Source of the DNA: Aspidiotus rigidus
Taxonomy: Eukaryota > Arthropoda > Insecta > Hemiptera > Diaspididae
Reading direction: 5' to 3'
Length of the DNA: 64,000 nucleotides
NCBI GenBank assembly: GCA_035079385.1
Contig: JAVHKY010000005.1
Coordinates: 1,054,001-1,118,000, forward strand
Of the stretch, positions 31,935-43,453 are shown piece by piece. The notes under the pieces were generated by a model, which worked only from the letters and a program-made list of their open reading frames with translations, searched no databases and was not told the origin of the DNA. Made by a program: the position numbers and the translations under genes. Positions within the stretch are counted from its first letter, which is position 1, and the number at the start of each line of letters is the position of its first letter.

Positions 31935-32215
31935 GTTGGGGTTTGCAACCAAAATAATTTTATAACGGTTAATGGTTATCGATTAAAAAGGCTCAAAAAT
32001 TTGAAACGGTCATGGTTATTGGTCATGAGAAAAATCTTGAACTGGTTATAAGTGTTATAACGGCCATGACAAATGATTCGGTCATAACGGTCAAAATGAA
32101 AAAAAAAAAATTTTAGGGGAAAAAATTGTTTTTGGGGGGGAGAAACACCTTTTTTTTTCGAGAAAAAACATGTTCTCCAACAAAAAAGCATTGAAAAGAA
32201 AACGGTCAGTTACTT
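31935..32215. repeat. Relic related to the hAT MITE at 61654
   Basis: Starts GGGGTTTGCAACCAAAATAA and continues with TAACGGTTAATGGTTATCG, matching in order the inverted right end of the 61654-62041 MITE (CAGGGCTTGCGACCGAAAT, TAACGGTCAACAG). Only one end is recognisable. The region contains A-, G- and T-runs. Confidence 0.5.
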
Positions 32216-33129
32216 ACATTTGAATGAAATAAAAACTTCAAATTATAGATTTAATCCAAATTCTATATATAAACATCTTTTAGGTAATAAGTGGGATATA
32301 GTTTTTAGGGGTGAATTAGATATAGGGTATATTGATATTGAGAAAATGATTTATAAATTTGAAAATTCTCACAAAACCAATACTAAAATTGTTCAAAATA
32401 GAAAAAATAAAAAAGGGAGAAGTTATGTTAGTTTTCTATAATTATTTTGGCTGCGGGGGGAGGGGGGGTGGTATTTTTGGTGCTTATCTCCAACGTTCCA
32501 AAACTGAGTGTAACAAAGATACGGATCTCTTGGTTTCAAGATCTTGACGTAGGAAAAATGTACATTTTCTTGGCTAAGTAGGAAAAATAGGTCCCGATCT
32601 TTTGAAAAAAATGAATTTCTGTTATCAACAGTCGAAAAGAAAAAATTTTTAGAGACCCGCACACAGAGGCGTATGGCGACTCAATCTTCTTAAACATTTC
32701 ATGTTTTAGTTTTTATATTTCGCATTTTTTCTGATTTTTTTTTTTTTCACTTCACAGCGAATTTTTTTGTCGGTGATTAGATCTTACGGTAAATCTTGTA
32801 CAGCGAATCGTGCGCGGCAAGTTGCCCTGTCCCCAAAACTTAGATCGCATCCGAATTCCTGTGTTTTTCTCATTTTGTTTTTCTCTTACTAATCACTCCC
32901 GTTGAACCATGTCGACCGTCGATTTAGGGTCGATTTTGAGTCGACGGCAATGTCGACTCGAAATCGACTGAAATTCGACGTCAAATCGACGTCTTTATTG
33001 AAGTCCATAAAATTACAGTCGATTTTGAAGGTAAATCGACTGCCTAACGACGTCGATTTGGAGTCGAAATATCGTCGACTTAGAAAGCATCTTGTCCAAT
33101 ATCATGTCGACCGTATAACGACGTCGATT

Positions 33130-33615
33130 TCCAGTCGACAATTGTGGTATTGTGATCGACCAAAAATCGACCGTATATCGACGTCGATATATGGTCGATT
33201 TTTGGTCGATCACAATACCACAATTGTCGACTGGAAATCGACTCAAAATCGACGTCGATGTACGGTCGATTTTTGGTCGATCACAACACGACAATTGTCG
33301 ACTGGAAATCGACTCAAAATCGACGTCGATGTACGGTCGATTTTTGGTCGATCACAACACGACAATTGTTGACTGGAAATCGACTCAAAATTGACGTCAA
33401 TATACGGTTGATTTTTGATCGATCACAATACCACAATTGTCGACTGGAAATCGACTCAAAATCGACGTCGATATATGGTCGATTTTTGGTCGATCACAAC
33501 ACGAAAATTGTTGACTGTCAATCGACTCAAAATTGACGTCAATATACGGTTGATTTTTGATCGATCACTATACCACAATTGTTGACAGGGAATCGACTTA
33601 AAATCGACGTTGATG
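33130..33615. repeat. 71-bp tandem array of GTCGA motifs
   Basis: Copies start at ACAATTGTCGACTGG at about 33219, 33290, 33361, 33433, 33504 and 33576, a period of 71-72. Each unit contains GACTCAAAATCGACGTCGAT and GGTCGATTTTTGGTCGATCA, motifs that are themselves palindromic, so each unit can pair with its neighbours. Overlapping ORFs in three frames translate the same repeat and are not genes. Confidence 0.85.
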
Positions 33616-33658
33616 AACAATGAATGACAAATCATTTGGTGAATATAATAGCCTACCT

Positions 33659-33783
33659 GTCACAAAATAAGGGACCCATGTTTCACAAAATACTTTTGGA
33701 GAAATGAGTCTCATGCACCTGTGCACGAAACCTCTTTCTCCAGAAGTATTTCATAAAAGATGGGTCCCTTATCTCGTGGCAGC
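33659..33783. repeat. Hairpin with 45-nt arms
   Basis: GTCACAAAATAAGGGACCCA ... TACTTTTGGAGAAATGA pairs with TTTCTCCAGAAGTA ... TGGGTCCCTTATCTCGTGGC with few mismatches; the loop is about 35 nt. It lies inside the GTCGA element and could be a small MITE. Confidence 0.6.
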
Positions 33784-34823
33784 ACAATGGTACAGTACCA
33801 AAAATGAAAGAAATTCAACAATTTCCATGAATACCTGTTTAGAATCTTCGTCACAAATACCATCATTCAAAGTATCCTCAGCTGAACTGGAAGAGGGAAG
33901 TGAGGAATAAAACAATTTATAACAGGGTCAAGTCAGTAATAAATAATAATTTTGACAGATTCAATGACTTTCGATGGATTTTTATCCGAAAGCGCTCGCT
34001 TTTCAATAAAAAAAATTTATGAATTACGACTCTGATGGTAACTTTTTGTCTTGTGAATTGTGCATCTTATCATTACTTTAACTTTTTAATATTCAAATTC
34101 ATGAAATTTCAATCACAATTGCGCGAATTTTTAATCGCGAGGGGAATTATTCAATTGCAAGCGCGAATTTTCAATCGCGAAAATCTATACTGGAATTATA
34201 CCTCTACCATCGATAGGTCCCCGTAGGTGTTAGGCTAGGTCAGGAATTGTGATGCGCAGTTCGAGCCCCGGCGATGATGATAGAAAGATTCTCATCGATA
34301 GGTTTTTTTTTATTTTTTTGTTCTCTTTTCTTTAGTGAATATTGCGTAATAATGATGATAATAATATTAATAATAATAATTATTATTATTATTAATAATT
34401 ATTGCGAGACTTCATAACGACGTCGATTTTGGGTCGAAGGCCACCGCTCACCTTAAATCGACTCGATATCGACGTCGAAATCCAGTCGTTTGCCGTCGAT
34501 TTACGGTCGACATACCCGGAACTATTTCGACTCGAAATCGACGTCGAATTTGGGTCGATTACTTATTAAAAAAATGGGTCGAAAGGACGTCGATTTGACG
34601 ATTTGACGTCAGATCGACGTCGATTTGCAGTCGACATGGTTCAACGGGCTAATGTAGAGTTTTGGTGCGAACAAGCACGGTGATAGGAAGTTTCGTCTGT
34701 GCGTTGAATTGTGCGTTGAATTGTACAGTGTTATCTACGAATACGCGGCGATACAGTGATTATAGAACAGTTCAAGTCGAAACAGGTTCTCGTTGCAACA
34801 AGTTCATTCTCAATCTATTGGAA

Positions 34824-35767
34824 ATGTTGGACGAAGAAAGCAAGAATTGGCTGAAAGGATTTTTGGATCCGATACGCGATATGGTCAAAGACAACAATAA
34901 GAAACTTAGAGAATAATCGAAGAGGTAAACGTGTTGAAAGATGAGGTCGACACATTGAAAGAGAAGAACGATTTTTTGGAGCAAAAAGTAGCGGACTTAG
35001 AGCAGTACAGCAAGAAATTCGATATCATTATAAAAAGCGTACCGCAAGGTGCAGCCAGAGAAGAAAACCCAGAGATGCTTCGAGAGAATTTTATGCGACT
35101 AGCCAACGAACTCGACTGTGAAGTAAATTACGGAGATGTATGCGCAATACATCGACTGAGGTTAGGCCGGCGCGAAGCGACTCCAAGCATTATCGTGAGA
35201 CTAAATAACTTGGATCTGAAATATAAGCTGATAAGAAATTCGAAAGCGATAAAGCTGAAGAGCACAGTAACTGGCGAGAATATCTTCATCGACGAACACC
35301 TGACCAAACTAAACTCTTTTCTACTGAGGAAGGCAAAATTTCTGGTCAAGAAAAATCTATTGTATGAGGCATGGTATAGTAACGGAAAAGTCTTCATCAT
35401 GGAAAACGAGGATAACGAGAAAACACGGGTGACGAAAGAAGACCAGCTTCCAGTCTACGACGACAAGGGTGAAGAGGAAACAAACAGGATGACGCAAGCA
35501 TCCTCTATCAGCAGAAACACGTCTATCGAAGGGGATCACCCAACTCAAGCTCTAGATCAGAATCAGGGACAGGTAGAACTGTCGCAAATGAAGTCGTCCG
35601 AGGTAAAGAAGAAACCGAACGCAGTGAAGGCTAAACCACAAAAAAGGGGTCAACAAACGCTCGAGAACCACGTACAACGGTTTACGCGCAGTAATACAAA
35701 AGGTGTTCAGGATAGGCGTGAAGCAGGAAACACGGGCTTCACACGATCGCATTCAGTTACCAAATAA
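34824..35767 (+). pseudogene. Retrotransposon ORF1, coiled-coil protein, frameshifted
   Basis: ORF1 of the non-LTR element, an RNA-binding particle protein in such families. The ATG at 34824 (MLDEESKNWLKGFL) reads to KKLRE and then meets a stop near 34914; one missing base there shifts the frame, and the other frame continues EEVNVLKDEVDTLKEKN, a coiled coil with heptad spacing. The rest holds an RRM-like region (KFDIIIKSVPQG, SIIVRLNNLDLKYKLIRN) and a basic C-terminus. Stop TAA at 35765-35767. No CCHC knuckle seen. Confidence 0.75.
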
Positions 35768-38767
35768 AATGTAAACCAAACTCGTGAGCATTCGCCCCAA
35801 GCCGGCACGCGGTCACCGTGGGGCGATGAGACCGCTGAATCCACCGATTCAAACTCCGCCACCAATTTCAATACCACCACCAAATGTAAAGCGACAGCAA
35901 AAAGGTACCATAATCTAAATTTACTTCATTTTAATAGTAGAGGTTTAGCGGGGGAAGAGAGAATTACAGAATTTGAAAATGCACTTAAAGAAGTTAACTG
36001 GGACATAGTGGGTCTGTCAGAAGTACGGAAGAAAGGGGAGTCACTAATGACAAGGAGTAACGGCAACTATTTTTATTACTTCGGGGAAACGAAAGGATAT
36101 AGAGGCATAGGATTCTATATAAAGAAAGAAATATACGATAAAGTGTACGAAATAAAGAGTGTGAACGAAAGAATAGGTGTCCTAAAACTGAAATACAGCA
36201 CGAAAATAAAAATGACAATAATACAGGTTTACGCACCTATCGAAGACGCGAGCGAGGAGGAAAAGAATCAATTCTACGAAACGTTATCTGAGACTATGAA
36301 TATAGAGAACGAGAGTACTACACAATAATAATGGGAGACTTTAATAGTAAAATAGGAGCTTCAGATGCGATAAGTAATTGTGTAGGAAAATACGCAACTG
36401 ATACATCGAATGATAACGGAAGTAGAATGATAGACTTAGCGCTTAGTGGAGGGCTAAAAGTTGCAGGCTCATTTTTTCGTAAGAAACCAAACCGAAAATG
36501 GACCTGGATTTCTCCCGATGGGCGCACCAAAAATACAATCGATCACTTGTTGATCAACGACTTGTCTGTAGTGATGGACATATCACCCATGTCAAGATTC
36601 CCCTTTTCATCAGATCACAGAATAGTAAGAAGTAGACTAAAAATTTCTAAACGAGCTCATTACCTCAACCACAAAAAGAAAAATAGATTCAAGCCAAGTA
36701 CAATAATCCCTCTATATAATATCGACAATGCCAACGAATATATAACTGAGCAACTAGAAAAACAATGGGAAAACGTAAAGACGAGAGAAGTTCAGGATAT
36801 TTATAACTTGCTTGAGAGAGTAATAAAAGAAACGGCGTCAAAGTATGGGAAGGAAAAATCGATAATACAGACAGATGATAAGCTGACTGCAAATACTAAA
36901 GATCTCATAGAGCAACGAGAAAAGCTCAAGAAGTTAAAATCGTTGACCCTGCCCCAAAAAATCGAACTAACAGAATTACAAAAATGCATAAGGAAAGAGA
37001 TAAAAAAAGGATATTAGGAGTATCGAGGAAGAAATGACGAAGGAAATAATTGAGGAAACTTGGTCGACAAGGAAAGTTCGGAAAACACTGGCTACTGGCT
37101 TCGAGGTAATGAACAAGCTGAGAGATGAAGAGGGGACACTAAGATATGGAAAGAAAAAGGTATTAGACATTGCTACAGATCACTACAGACAAATAAATAC
37201 AAAGCAACACACCCAACCCCTTTCCAACGTAGAAACCTTTAAGAAGGGCGAATACAGAAGCAAATTGCACACAGAAATCCCATTCCCTCCTATAATCGAA
37301 CGCGAAGTAGAAAAAATGATCCTTCGTCTGAAAAAGGACAAATCCCCGGGGCCAGACCGCATAGGAAATGAACTGCTACTACGTTTTTCAAAAAGTATCA
37401 CACGGCCACTCACCCAAATCTTCAATTTAATTATAGAAACCGAAACCATTCCCGAACAATGGAAAACTTCAGAAATCATTCTGTTACATAAGAAAGGTGA
37501 CAAATCACTAATAGAGAATTACAGACGTATTAGTCTCTCATCGTGTATCAGCAAGGGATTTATGACAATTCTCAAAGACAGATCATATAAACAACTGGAC
37601 GGTTTTTTGAACAAAGCACAAGCAGGCTTCAGAAAAGGGTTTTCTACAGTCGATCATATACACACGTTAGGTCAAGTCATGGAAAAAGCGAATGAATACA
37701 ATCTGAAAATACACCTTTTGTTTATTGATTTTAAGAAAGCATTCGACTCAATTGAACACAGCAGCATATGGGAGACGCTAGAAGAGGCAGGTTGCGATAG
37801 GAAAGTGATAAGAGTTTTGGAAAAAATATACTCAGACTCTAAAGCTTACATCAAAATTGAGGGAAAAGGACAAGTTTTCGACATACAAAGAGGAGTCAAG
37901 CAAGGTGATCCCTTTTCATCGAACCTGTTTACTTGTACTTTGGAAGGAGCATTCAGAAAATTAGACTGGGACGATAATGGAGTGTCACTCAATGGAGAAA
38001 AATTGAATAATCTGAAATTCGCTGACGACGTGGTACTGATACACGAGAACAATGAGGGACTAGGAAAAATGGCAGAAGAATTATTCAGAAAATGTAGGGA
38101 GGTGGGTCTTCAGGAAAACATTAGTAAAACTAAATATATGAGTAATACCAATGACGCACATCTTAATGTAGGCGCACATCAGGTCGAGAAAGTTGAGAAC
38201 TACACGTACTTGGGACAAAACATATCGTTTCAAAAAGGTATGGATAAGATAATTCAAATCAGGAAAGGAAAAGCGTGGAAAAGCTACTGGGCCTTAGGAA
38301 AAATATTCAAAGGAAACATGAGTCTGCAAGCCAAAACAAAAATATTTAACATGTGCGTAATACCAGTACTGACGTACGGGGCACAAACATGGGCCCTCAC
38401 TAAAGTCCAATTAGAAAAGATTAGATCTACCCAGAGAGCCATGGAACGAAGTATTTTAGGCATAAAAAAGAAAGACAAAATCAGGAATACAACAATCAGG
38501 GAAAAAACGGGAATGGTGGACGTGGCATATAAAATTAAAAAATTGAAGTTCAAATACGCAGGGCACATCTTAAGAGGGGAAGATAGATGGTCAAAGAAAA
38601 CTACAGAATGGCAAGTGTACGAGGGTTCAAGAGGGAGGGGGAGGCCTAGAATAAGATGGAGGGACGAAATAACGAGAAGGGTGGGAACAACATGGAACAG
38701 GGAAGCTCTAGACAGAGACAGGTGGAGGAGAATCGGTGAGGCGTATGCCCAGCAATGGAGCGGATGA
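35768..38767 (+). pseudogene. Retrotransposon ORF2, endonuclease and RT, broken
   Basis: The frame after the ORF1 stop is the same as ORF1 and is open through LLHFNSRGLAGEERITEF to about 36300. It shifts to another frame for YYTIIMGDFNSKIG, TIDHLLINDL and FPFSSDHRIV (endonuclease motifs, 36307-37017), then back for the reverse transcriptase (about 37020-38767). The RT shows LLHKKGDKSLIENYRRISL, FIDFKKAFDSI, GVKQGDPFSSNLF and the catalytic KFADDVVLI. The RT domain itself is intact; the endonuclease junctions are not. It would nick the target and copy the element RNA by target-primed reverse transcription, but this copy needs frame repair to do so. Confidence 0.85.
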
Positions 38768-38892
38768 CTACGGGTTTGGTATCATCATTCTTGTAGTTAT
38801 TAACAAACGCTGTAAATAAAATAAAATAAAATAAATAAAATCACTAATGTACGATTAACTAGCCAATAATTCTATTAATTCTTATTTTCTAG

Positions 38893-39752
38893 AAAAAAAA
38901 TGGAAAGAAAGAGTATTGAAAACGTCGAATGTTCCAACGTGAACAAATTTCGGGGGAAAGAAAACAATATAATCCTCTTATCATTAGTGCGTAGCAGCGA
39001 AAAGAAGGACGTTGGGTACCTGGCCAAGAAAGATGTGGTTAGCGTGGCGATGTCTCGTGCCAGGATTGGATTTTACGTGATAGGAAATATGGACTGCTTC
39101 GCGAAGACAAATATTTGGAATGAATTACAATTTGCTTGGCGCAGAGAAGAAGCAATTGGTAGGCTCGCTCAATGAATACCTAGTTCTATGGTATGTATAA
39201 TCGAAAATTCGGTGACTAATGATACGTACCTTATTATATTTTTGCTAAAAGGAAAGGAGATAATACTCATCTGTAGTACCCATAAGACTTCTACTGTCGT
39301 AATGAAGCCCGAAGATTTCGGCCCATGCTTCAATTTATGCGAAGAAGTACTACCGTGTGGGCACTCTTGCCGCAGTCTGTGTCATGCTGGGACGCAAGAA
39401 CATCCGCTCTGTCTAGAAGAATGCGAACGGTATAATAAAATTAAATGACGATTTAAATCATTCATTATAGCGATATAGAATAAAAGTGAAGGGTTCTTGT
39501 TTCTCTGCAGCGATAATGGTGTTGAAATATTCACGGCGATCAATTTTATAAACTTTGGGTTTTCCATTTTGAAATTTTTTATTTTCTAGAATATGTTTCA
39601 ATGGACACACATTCCAAGCATTGTGCTCCGACAAAGAATCCCGGTGCGGAATACCTTGCATAGCAAGGTTGGACTGTGGGCACGCCTGCGAGCGGACGTG
39701 CCACGAAGATGACGAAAAACATTTAGAAGTGAATAAATTGGAAATTACCTAA
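38893..39752 (+). pseudogene. ZNFX1-like helicase/NFX1 zinc-finger fragment
   Basis: Three consistent exons: 38893-39158, 39252-39429, 39590-39752, with phases that agree and an open frame to TAA. The first encodes the end of a UPF1-type helicase (NKFRGKENNIILLSLVRS, VSVAMSRARIGFYVIGNM), the next two encode NFX1-type zinc-finger repeats (LPCGHSCRSLCH, LDCGHACERTCH). This order is diagnostic of NFX1-type zinc finger protein 1, an RNA-surveillance and antiviral helicase family of the cytoplasm. The rest of the helicase is not found upstream, where the retrotransposon lies, and the protein stops after about two zinc repeats. It is either a truncated copy or the 3' part of a gene whose earlier exons lie left of the transposon. 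Q to R in the normal FQGEE motif (FRGKE) argues for relaxed constraint. Confidence 0.7.
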
Positions 39753-41703
39753 ATTTTAATCTCACTTCATTTCATTTTATATTAATATGTTTCTTTCCTG
39801 CACGCACGCACGCGCACGCAAATTTCGAAATTTAGGCCAGAGCAAAGACATGAAACATGTCAATAATAAGGCGGTAAAAATATAAACTTTCTGGATTTAA
39901 AAATTAACAATGGTACGGGTCAGCATCAGCGGGGCATGTATAAAAAAACCTACGAGTACGGATGGGTCCCCTTTCTGTCCTCGCCCTCACAAGTTAGCTC
40001 AAGTCCGCTCCATGATTCATAAATTGCTTTCCCTCCCCCTCTCTGCTGCATCTTTCAATTTGCATATTAAAGCGATCTGTAGTGGTGCTGTTGTCGATGT
40101 CAAGTAGGTGATCATGGCGTTTTTCACCCTAAGACAGCACGTTAATAAAATCGACTGTACCTTCTCAAAATATTATTTTTTCTGAGAAATGTATGGAACG
40201 AAAATTGCAGTCCTCTTAATTTCCTTCCGAGTGAATATAATTTCAAATATCTCAGATGAATCTTTCAAGATCATCATCCCCAAATGACCGTCACAGGAAA
40301 TGTAAAGAGCGCCTTCTTTGATTTTATTCGCGAATAGAGAATTGTCAGTTATTCAGAACTTCTACATTACTGAATTTAATCATTTGGACTTCGCCCGACG
40401 TTGGTGGTTTTATCAGGAAGAAGCAAATTTTACGGGTATCAGACGTCACCACTACCCTCTTTCACAATAAAATTATGAAAATATAAAGAAAAAATATATT
40501 CGGTTGTTCTTTCTTAGACGCCGTTTCCACGCGCCTCCAAAGATTTCTTACTCCTCTTGGTTATTTTCCACCCCTTTACTCTGTGAACAAGAACCGTAGC
40601 CAACTACTTATATTTCTTCGCTGACTTATATGTGGACACCTCCTTTTACTGTCACCTAACACAAAAGACGACGGTTTCCTCAACAAAGTTGAACAAGGAA
40701 CGCAGGGAACCTGTTCTACGAGTCAAATTGGTTTTGGTATTGAGAATTCAAGGAAGCCTAGACCTAGTATAAAGCTAGTGTAAAGGAGGCCTGGACCTAC
40801 TATGAGCCTAGTATAAAATAGGACGTCATCAAAGGGTCTTGACCGATTTTAGTGACTTTGAAATATATAGCTTGAGAGTGGAAATTTTTTCAAGTCCCTC
40901 TCCTATTGTATATAGGCTTGGAGGTCGATCGACGATCTTGCGATTTCCTTCATTTCTGAGAAGAAAAAAGAAAGAAAAGAAAAAGAAATCTGTTTCTTCA
41001 TTTATTTCTGTAATCTCTGTAATGATCACAATTAAATAAATTTTGAGACTATTGTTACGGCTCAAAAAAAAAAAAAAAAGTGTGGTAATGGGCGCAGTGC
41101 AGGTTGGGATCTTTTTAATTGTCAGAAATTATTTTAAAAAAAATGCCAATAGTGTGACCAGGTACTGTAGCTAATCAACAAAGTTTACAAATTCAGTTTT
41201 GAAGCTAACACTGTTCTCATCACAGGTTGTAGTCATGTTGCTCAAAAGACTGACGTATTTTGATTTGATTATAAAAAAAATTGAAGAAATGTATGCTTCT
41301 TTCACTCATACTTTAGGAGTGAATTTTTTTCTCTCAAGACAGTTCTTTTCTCAGATTTTAGCATATTGAAATACAATTTTATTTCAAGACAAATTTATAA
41401 TACATAATAGGTACGATAAGTTGGGAAAATTAAAAATTATGGTCATTATCTTCATACCGTATTTCAAATTTGCAAATAATCTCTTCATGAATTGAACCAA
41501 ATACAAGAGGGATTGAAAATATTTTTCAAAAATATCAAGACACAACATTTACAATCTAGCTGAAGTATAAATGTGCACAGGAAATTATAGCTTGCACCAT
41601 ATAGGTGTATAATACTCTGGACAGCAGTAAGTAAAAATTTGATTTCAATGATGAAAATTTGGCGATTAATTATTGCTAGGCCTACACAAGCGCATATTCA
41701 AAT
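39753..41703. other. Intergenic with repeat fragments
   Basis: No gene recognised. About 39805-39870 has a CGCACGCACGCG run and CAAAGACATGAAACATGTC, similar to the end of the insertion at 15690-16376. A family A fragment occupies 40668-40930. The final 600 bases are AT-rich and lead into the 3' end of the SET gene. Confidence 0.4.
40668..40930. repeat. Family A fragment
   Basis: Starts GACGACGGTTTCCTCAACAA, then GAACGCAGGGAACCTGTTCT, CAAGGAAGCCTAGACCTAG, and ends with GAAATTTTTTCAAGTCCC and TCCTATTGTATATAGG. Same left-end order as at 17169; no inverse partner at the right. Confidence 0.65.
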
Positions 41704-43125
41704 TCATTCTCTTCTAATTTCCTTGTTTTTACTGTTGATGTAACAACAAGAAACACAGTAACATTTTTCTCTAGGGCTGAAATATCGATCGCCATAGTTT
41801 ATACACAATTCTTCACCTTTTTTGATGTCTCTTTGGGCAAAGAAAGCAATGTCGTGAACTCTAGGGTCAGAAATTTCAATATGTGCAAAAAGAATCATCA
41901 CGTTGGGAGTGTGGGAATGATTCATGAGTCTGGTAATATTTCCGTATCTAGATGCGTCTATGACGTAATCTCCGCGGCAACTACTGTCTGTTTCTGTCGC
42001 AACTTTGTATACTTTGTCAAGAGAACAAGACAATTCCGAACTTGCTACCTCAAATAAATATCGATTTGTTTCTAGTTTCTTGGATTCTTCATTTGTGATT
42101 AATCGTCCAGCATATGTTCCAATAAACGACCCCTTCTTCACATCCTCGAGAGTGCGAACACCTAAGCCTATGCCATAACCGTTCAGAGTAGAAAATATTT
42201 CTTTTTGGACTGTGCTTCCCTTTTGAATGACTCTGTTTGGACAATGAGGTCCACAATTACAACCTGAATTACACTCGTGTATTGTTTTTGTTCTTTGTAA
42301 ACAGCTTGAATCACACTTATAGTGGATAGATTCTGTTACTTCTAGGTAATTTGACACCAGTTGTCCGTCCGCATTGTATGCTGGTATGACATTTTCATAA
42401 TGACTGCATTTATCCAATTGACATTTATCACCATGGCATGAGCAAGACACTCTTGTCTTCATCATGTCTAGCTCAGCTATTGGTGATGGAATTGAAATGG
42501 TGTTCATGTAATGGGTATGTTTTAAAGAATTTATATCACATTGTCTTATATATCTGGAAAGGTGGATTGGTTTTTTATCATTACTTTTCAAATTGATCTT
42601 GGCCTCCATCTCAATAAGGTCATCCATCTTCACTGGCTCATATTTAGTAATAAGATTCTCTCTCTGCAGAATAACATCATTCAGCAAATTATGTATTTCC
42701 TCCTTGGAAGAAGAGTCTAAAAATTCTGGCAAATCTGCCAACTTCTTATCAAGTTTGTTCACTTGCATTTTCAATTCAAAAAACCTAGGATTTTCTTCAG
42801 AGATGAATAATTCTTTGATCAGCTCAAATTGAGATGACGTGTCAGCCAAATTTTTCAAAATTTTTACTTTATAAGCTTTTTCTTCAATTTCATTGTCACA
42901 AAGGAAAGCGAGTTTGCCTTCCATTTTCTGAACTTCAGCCTGAAGATATTCTGAAAGACACAGCTGTGGTATCCTATGGATTGGGAGCCATATGGTTTGT
43001 ACGCTACCGGTTTCTAATTCAAATTTCACCAAGAAGTGTAATAAGCCATCATTTTGACGTTCCCAATCTATTATTTCGCGGAATTTAAGTTTATGAATAT
43101 CTTCTGCTTTCATTTTATTTACCAT
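41704..43125 (-). CDS. Su(var)3-9-like chromodomain/SET methyltransferase, intronless
   Basis: Predicted histone H3 lysine 9 methyltransferase of the SUV39 type, acting in nuclear chromatin. 473 residues from ATG 43125; the frame opens two codons earlier with TTG AGG. Residues 14-62 resemble a chromodomain (FREIIDWERQ, HFLVKFELETG, SEYL). A helical region follows (70-190). The pre-SET zinc cluster lies at 228-295 (CSCHGDKC, NSGCNCGPHCPNRV), SET at about 305-445 (GYGIGLGVRTLEDVKKGSFI, YGNITRLMNHS, GEELCINYG), and a reduced post-SET at 455-461 (CYCVSCC). Two oddities: the usual NHSCxPN is NHSHTPN (402-408), and the post-SET cysteine spacing is not the normal C-x-C-x4-C. A 1.4-kb ORF without introns among spliced neighbours suggests a retrocopy that stayed open, or a lineage expansion. 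Divergent to TAF12. Confidence 0.85.
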   Translation of the reverse strand: MVNKMKAEDIHKLKFREIIDWERQNDGLLHFLVKFELETGSVQTIWLPIHRIPQLCLSEYLQAEVQKMEGKLAFLCDNEIEEKAYKVKILKNLADTSSQFELIKELFISEENPRFFELKMQVNKLDKKLADLPEFLDSSSKEEIHNLLNDVILQRENLITKYEPVKMDDLIEMEAKINLKSNDKKPIHLSRYIRQCDINSLKHTHYMNTISIPSPIAELDMMKTRVSCSCHGDKCQLDKCSHYENVIPAYNADGQLVSNYLEVTESIHYKCDSSCLQRTKTIHECNSGCNCGPHCPNRVIQKGSTVQKEIFSTLNGYGIGLGVRTLEDVKKGSFIGTYAGRLITNEESKKLETNRYLFEVASSELSCSLDKVYKVATETDSSCRGDYVIDASRYGNITRLMNHSHTPNVMILFAHIEISDPRVHDIAFFAQRDIKKGEELCINYGDRYFSPREKCYCVSCCYINSKNKEIRRE

Positions 43126-43212
43126 CCTCAAACCAAGATTATGAAAAATAAAAGATAAGAGAGAGCACTATAATCATAATTACCAGTAGATGTTCAATTT
43201 ACCAATAAATCT

Positions 43213-43341
43213 TTAGTGCGTCGGTTAACGGGTGTTTACCAAAATACTTGTCGGTTATTTTCATCAACAAAATAACCGGTTTTTTACGGTTATTCAAGAT
43301 AAAAATAACCGGTTAAAAACCGGAGCATGCCCAACACTAAT
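43213..43341. mobile_element. Small hAT-like MITE remnant
   Basis: TTTAGTG at the left and CCAACACTAA at the right; inside, AAAATAACCGGTTTTTTACGG and AAAATAACCGG/TTAAAAACCGG repeats read in both directions. It lies 90 bases upstream of the SET gene start. Ends are imperfect, so superfamily and limits are uncertain. Confidence 0.4.
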
Positions 43342-43453
43342 GACGTCGATTCAACTTTGTATGGCACAGACGTGCTGTCACAGTGTCACAAATCTGCCGT
43401 ATGAAATGGAATGAACGTATTTGTACATCAACGATCAGCAAAAAAGGGTATCT

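Larger units (their letters stand above)
32898..34648. mobile_element. GTCGA-rich TIR element
   Basis: Exact 19-nt inverted ends: CCCGTTGAACCATGTCGAC at 32898 and its inverse ending at 34648. Both flanks are saturated with GTCGAT/ATCGAC motifs. The centre (33620-34400) holds a hairpin, a stretch with a tRNA B-box-like GTTCGAGCCCC (34259) and an AT trinucleotide run (34340-34400). No transposase. The non-LTR retrotransposon inserted immediately outside the right end. Target duplication of this element not resolved. Confidence 0.75.
34657..38843 (+). mobile_element. Non-LTR retrotransposon (APE type), damaged
   Basis: The octamer CTAATGTA lies at 34649-34656 and 38844-38851, a likely target duplication. 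The element has a short 5' leader, ORF1, ORF2 with AP-type endonuclease and reverse transcriptase, and an (ATAAA)-type tail (38814-38843). At least three frameshifts or in-frame stops break it. The C-terminus RGRGRPRIRWRDEI...RDRWRRIGEAY is common in insect endonuclease/RT elements; I cannot place the clade by eye. Confidence 0.88.

Noticed and set aside
32902..33536. Overlapping ORFs on both strands rich in VDFW and STQNR motifs
   Set aside because: They translate the 71-bp GTCGA tandem repeat in different frames.
33130..33615. Regular repeats resembling a CRISPR array
   Set aside because: The units are contiguous 71-bp tandem repeats without unique spacers, in a eukaryotic genome.
34259..34273. 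tRNA B-box-like GTTCGAGCCCC
   Set aside because: No A box at the right distance and no cloverleaf could be drawn; at most a SINE remnant.
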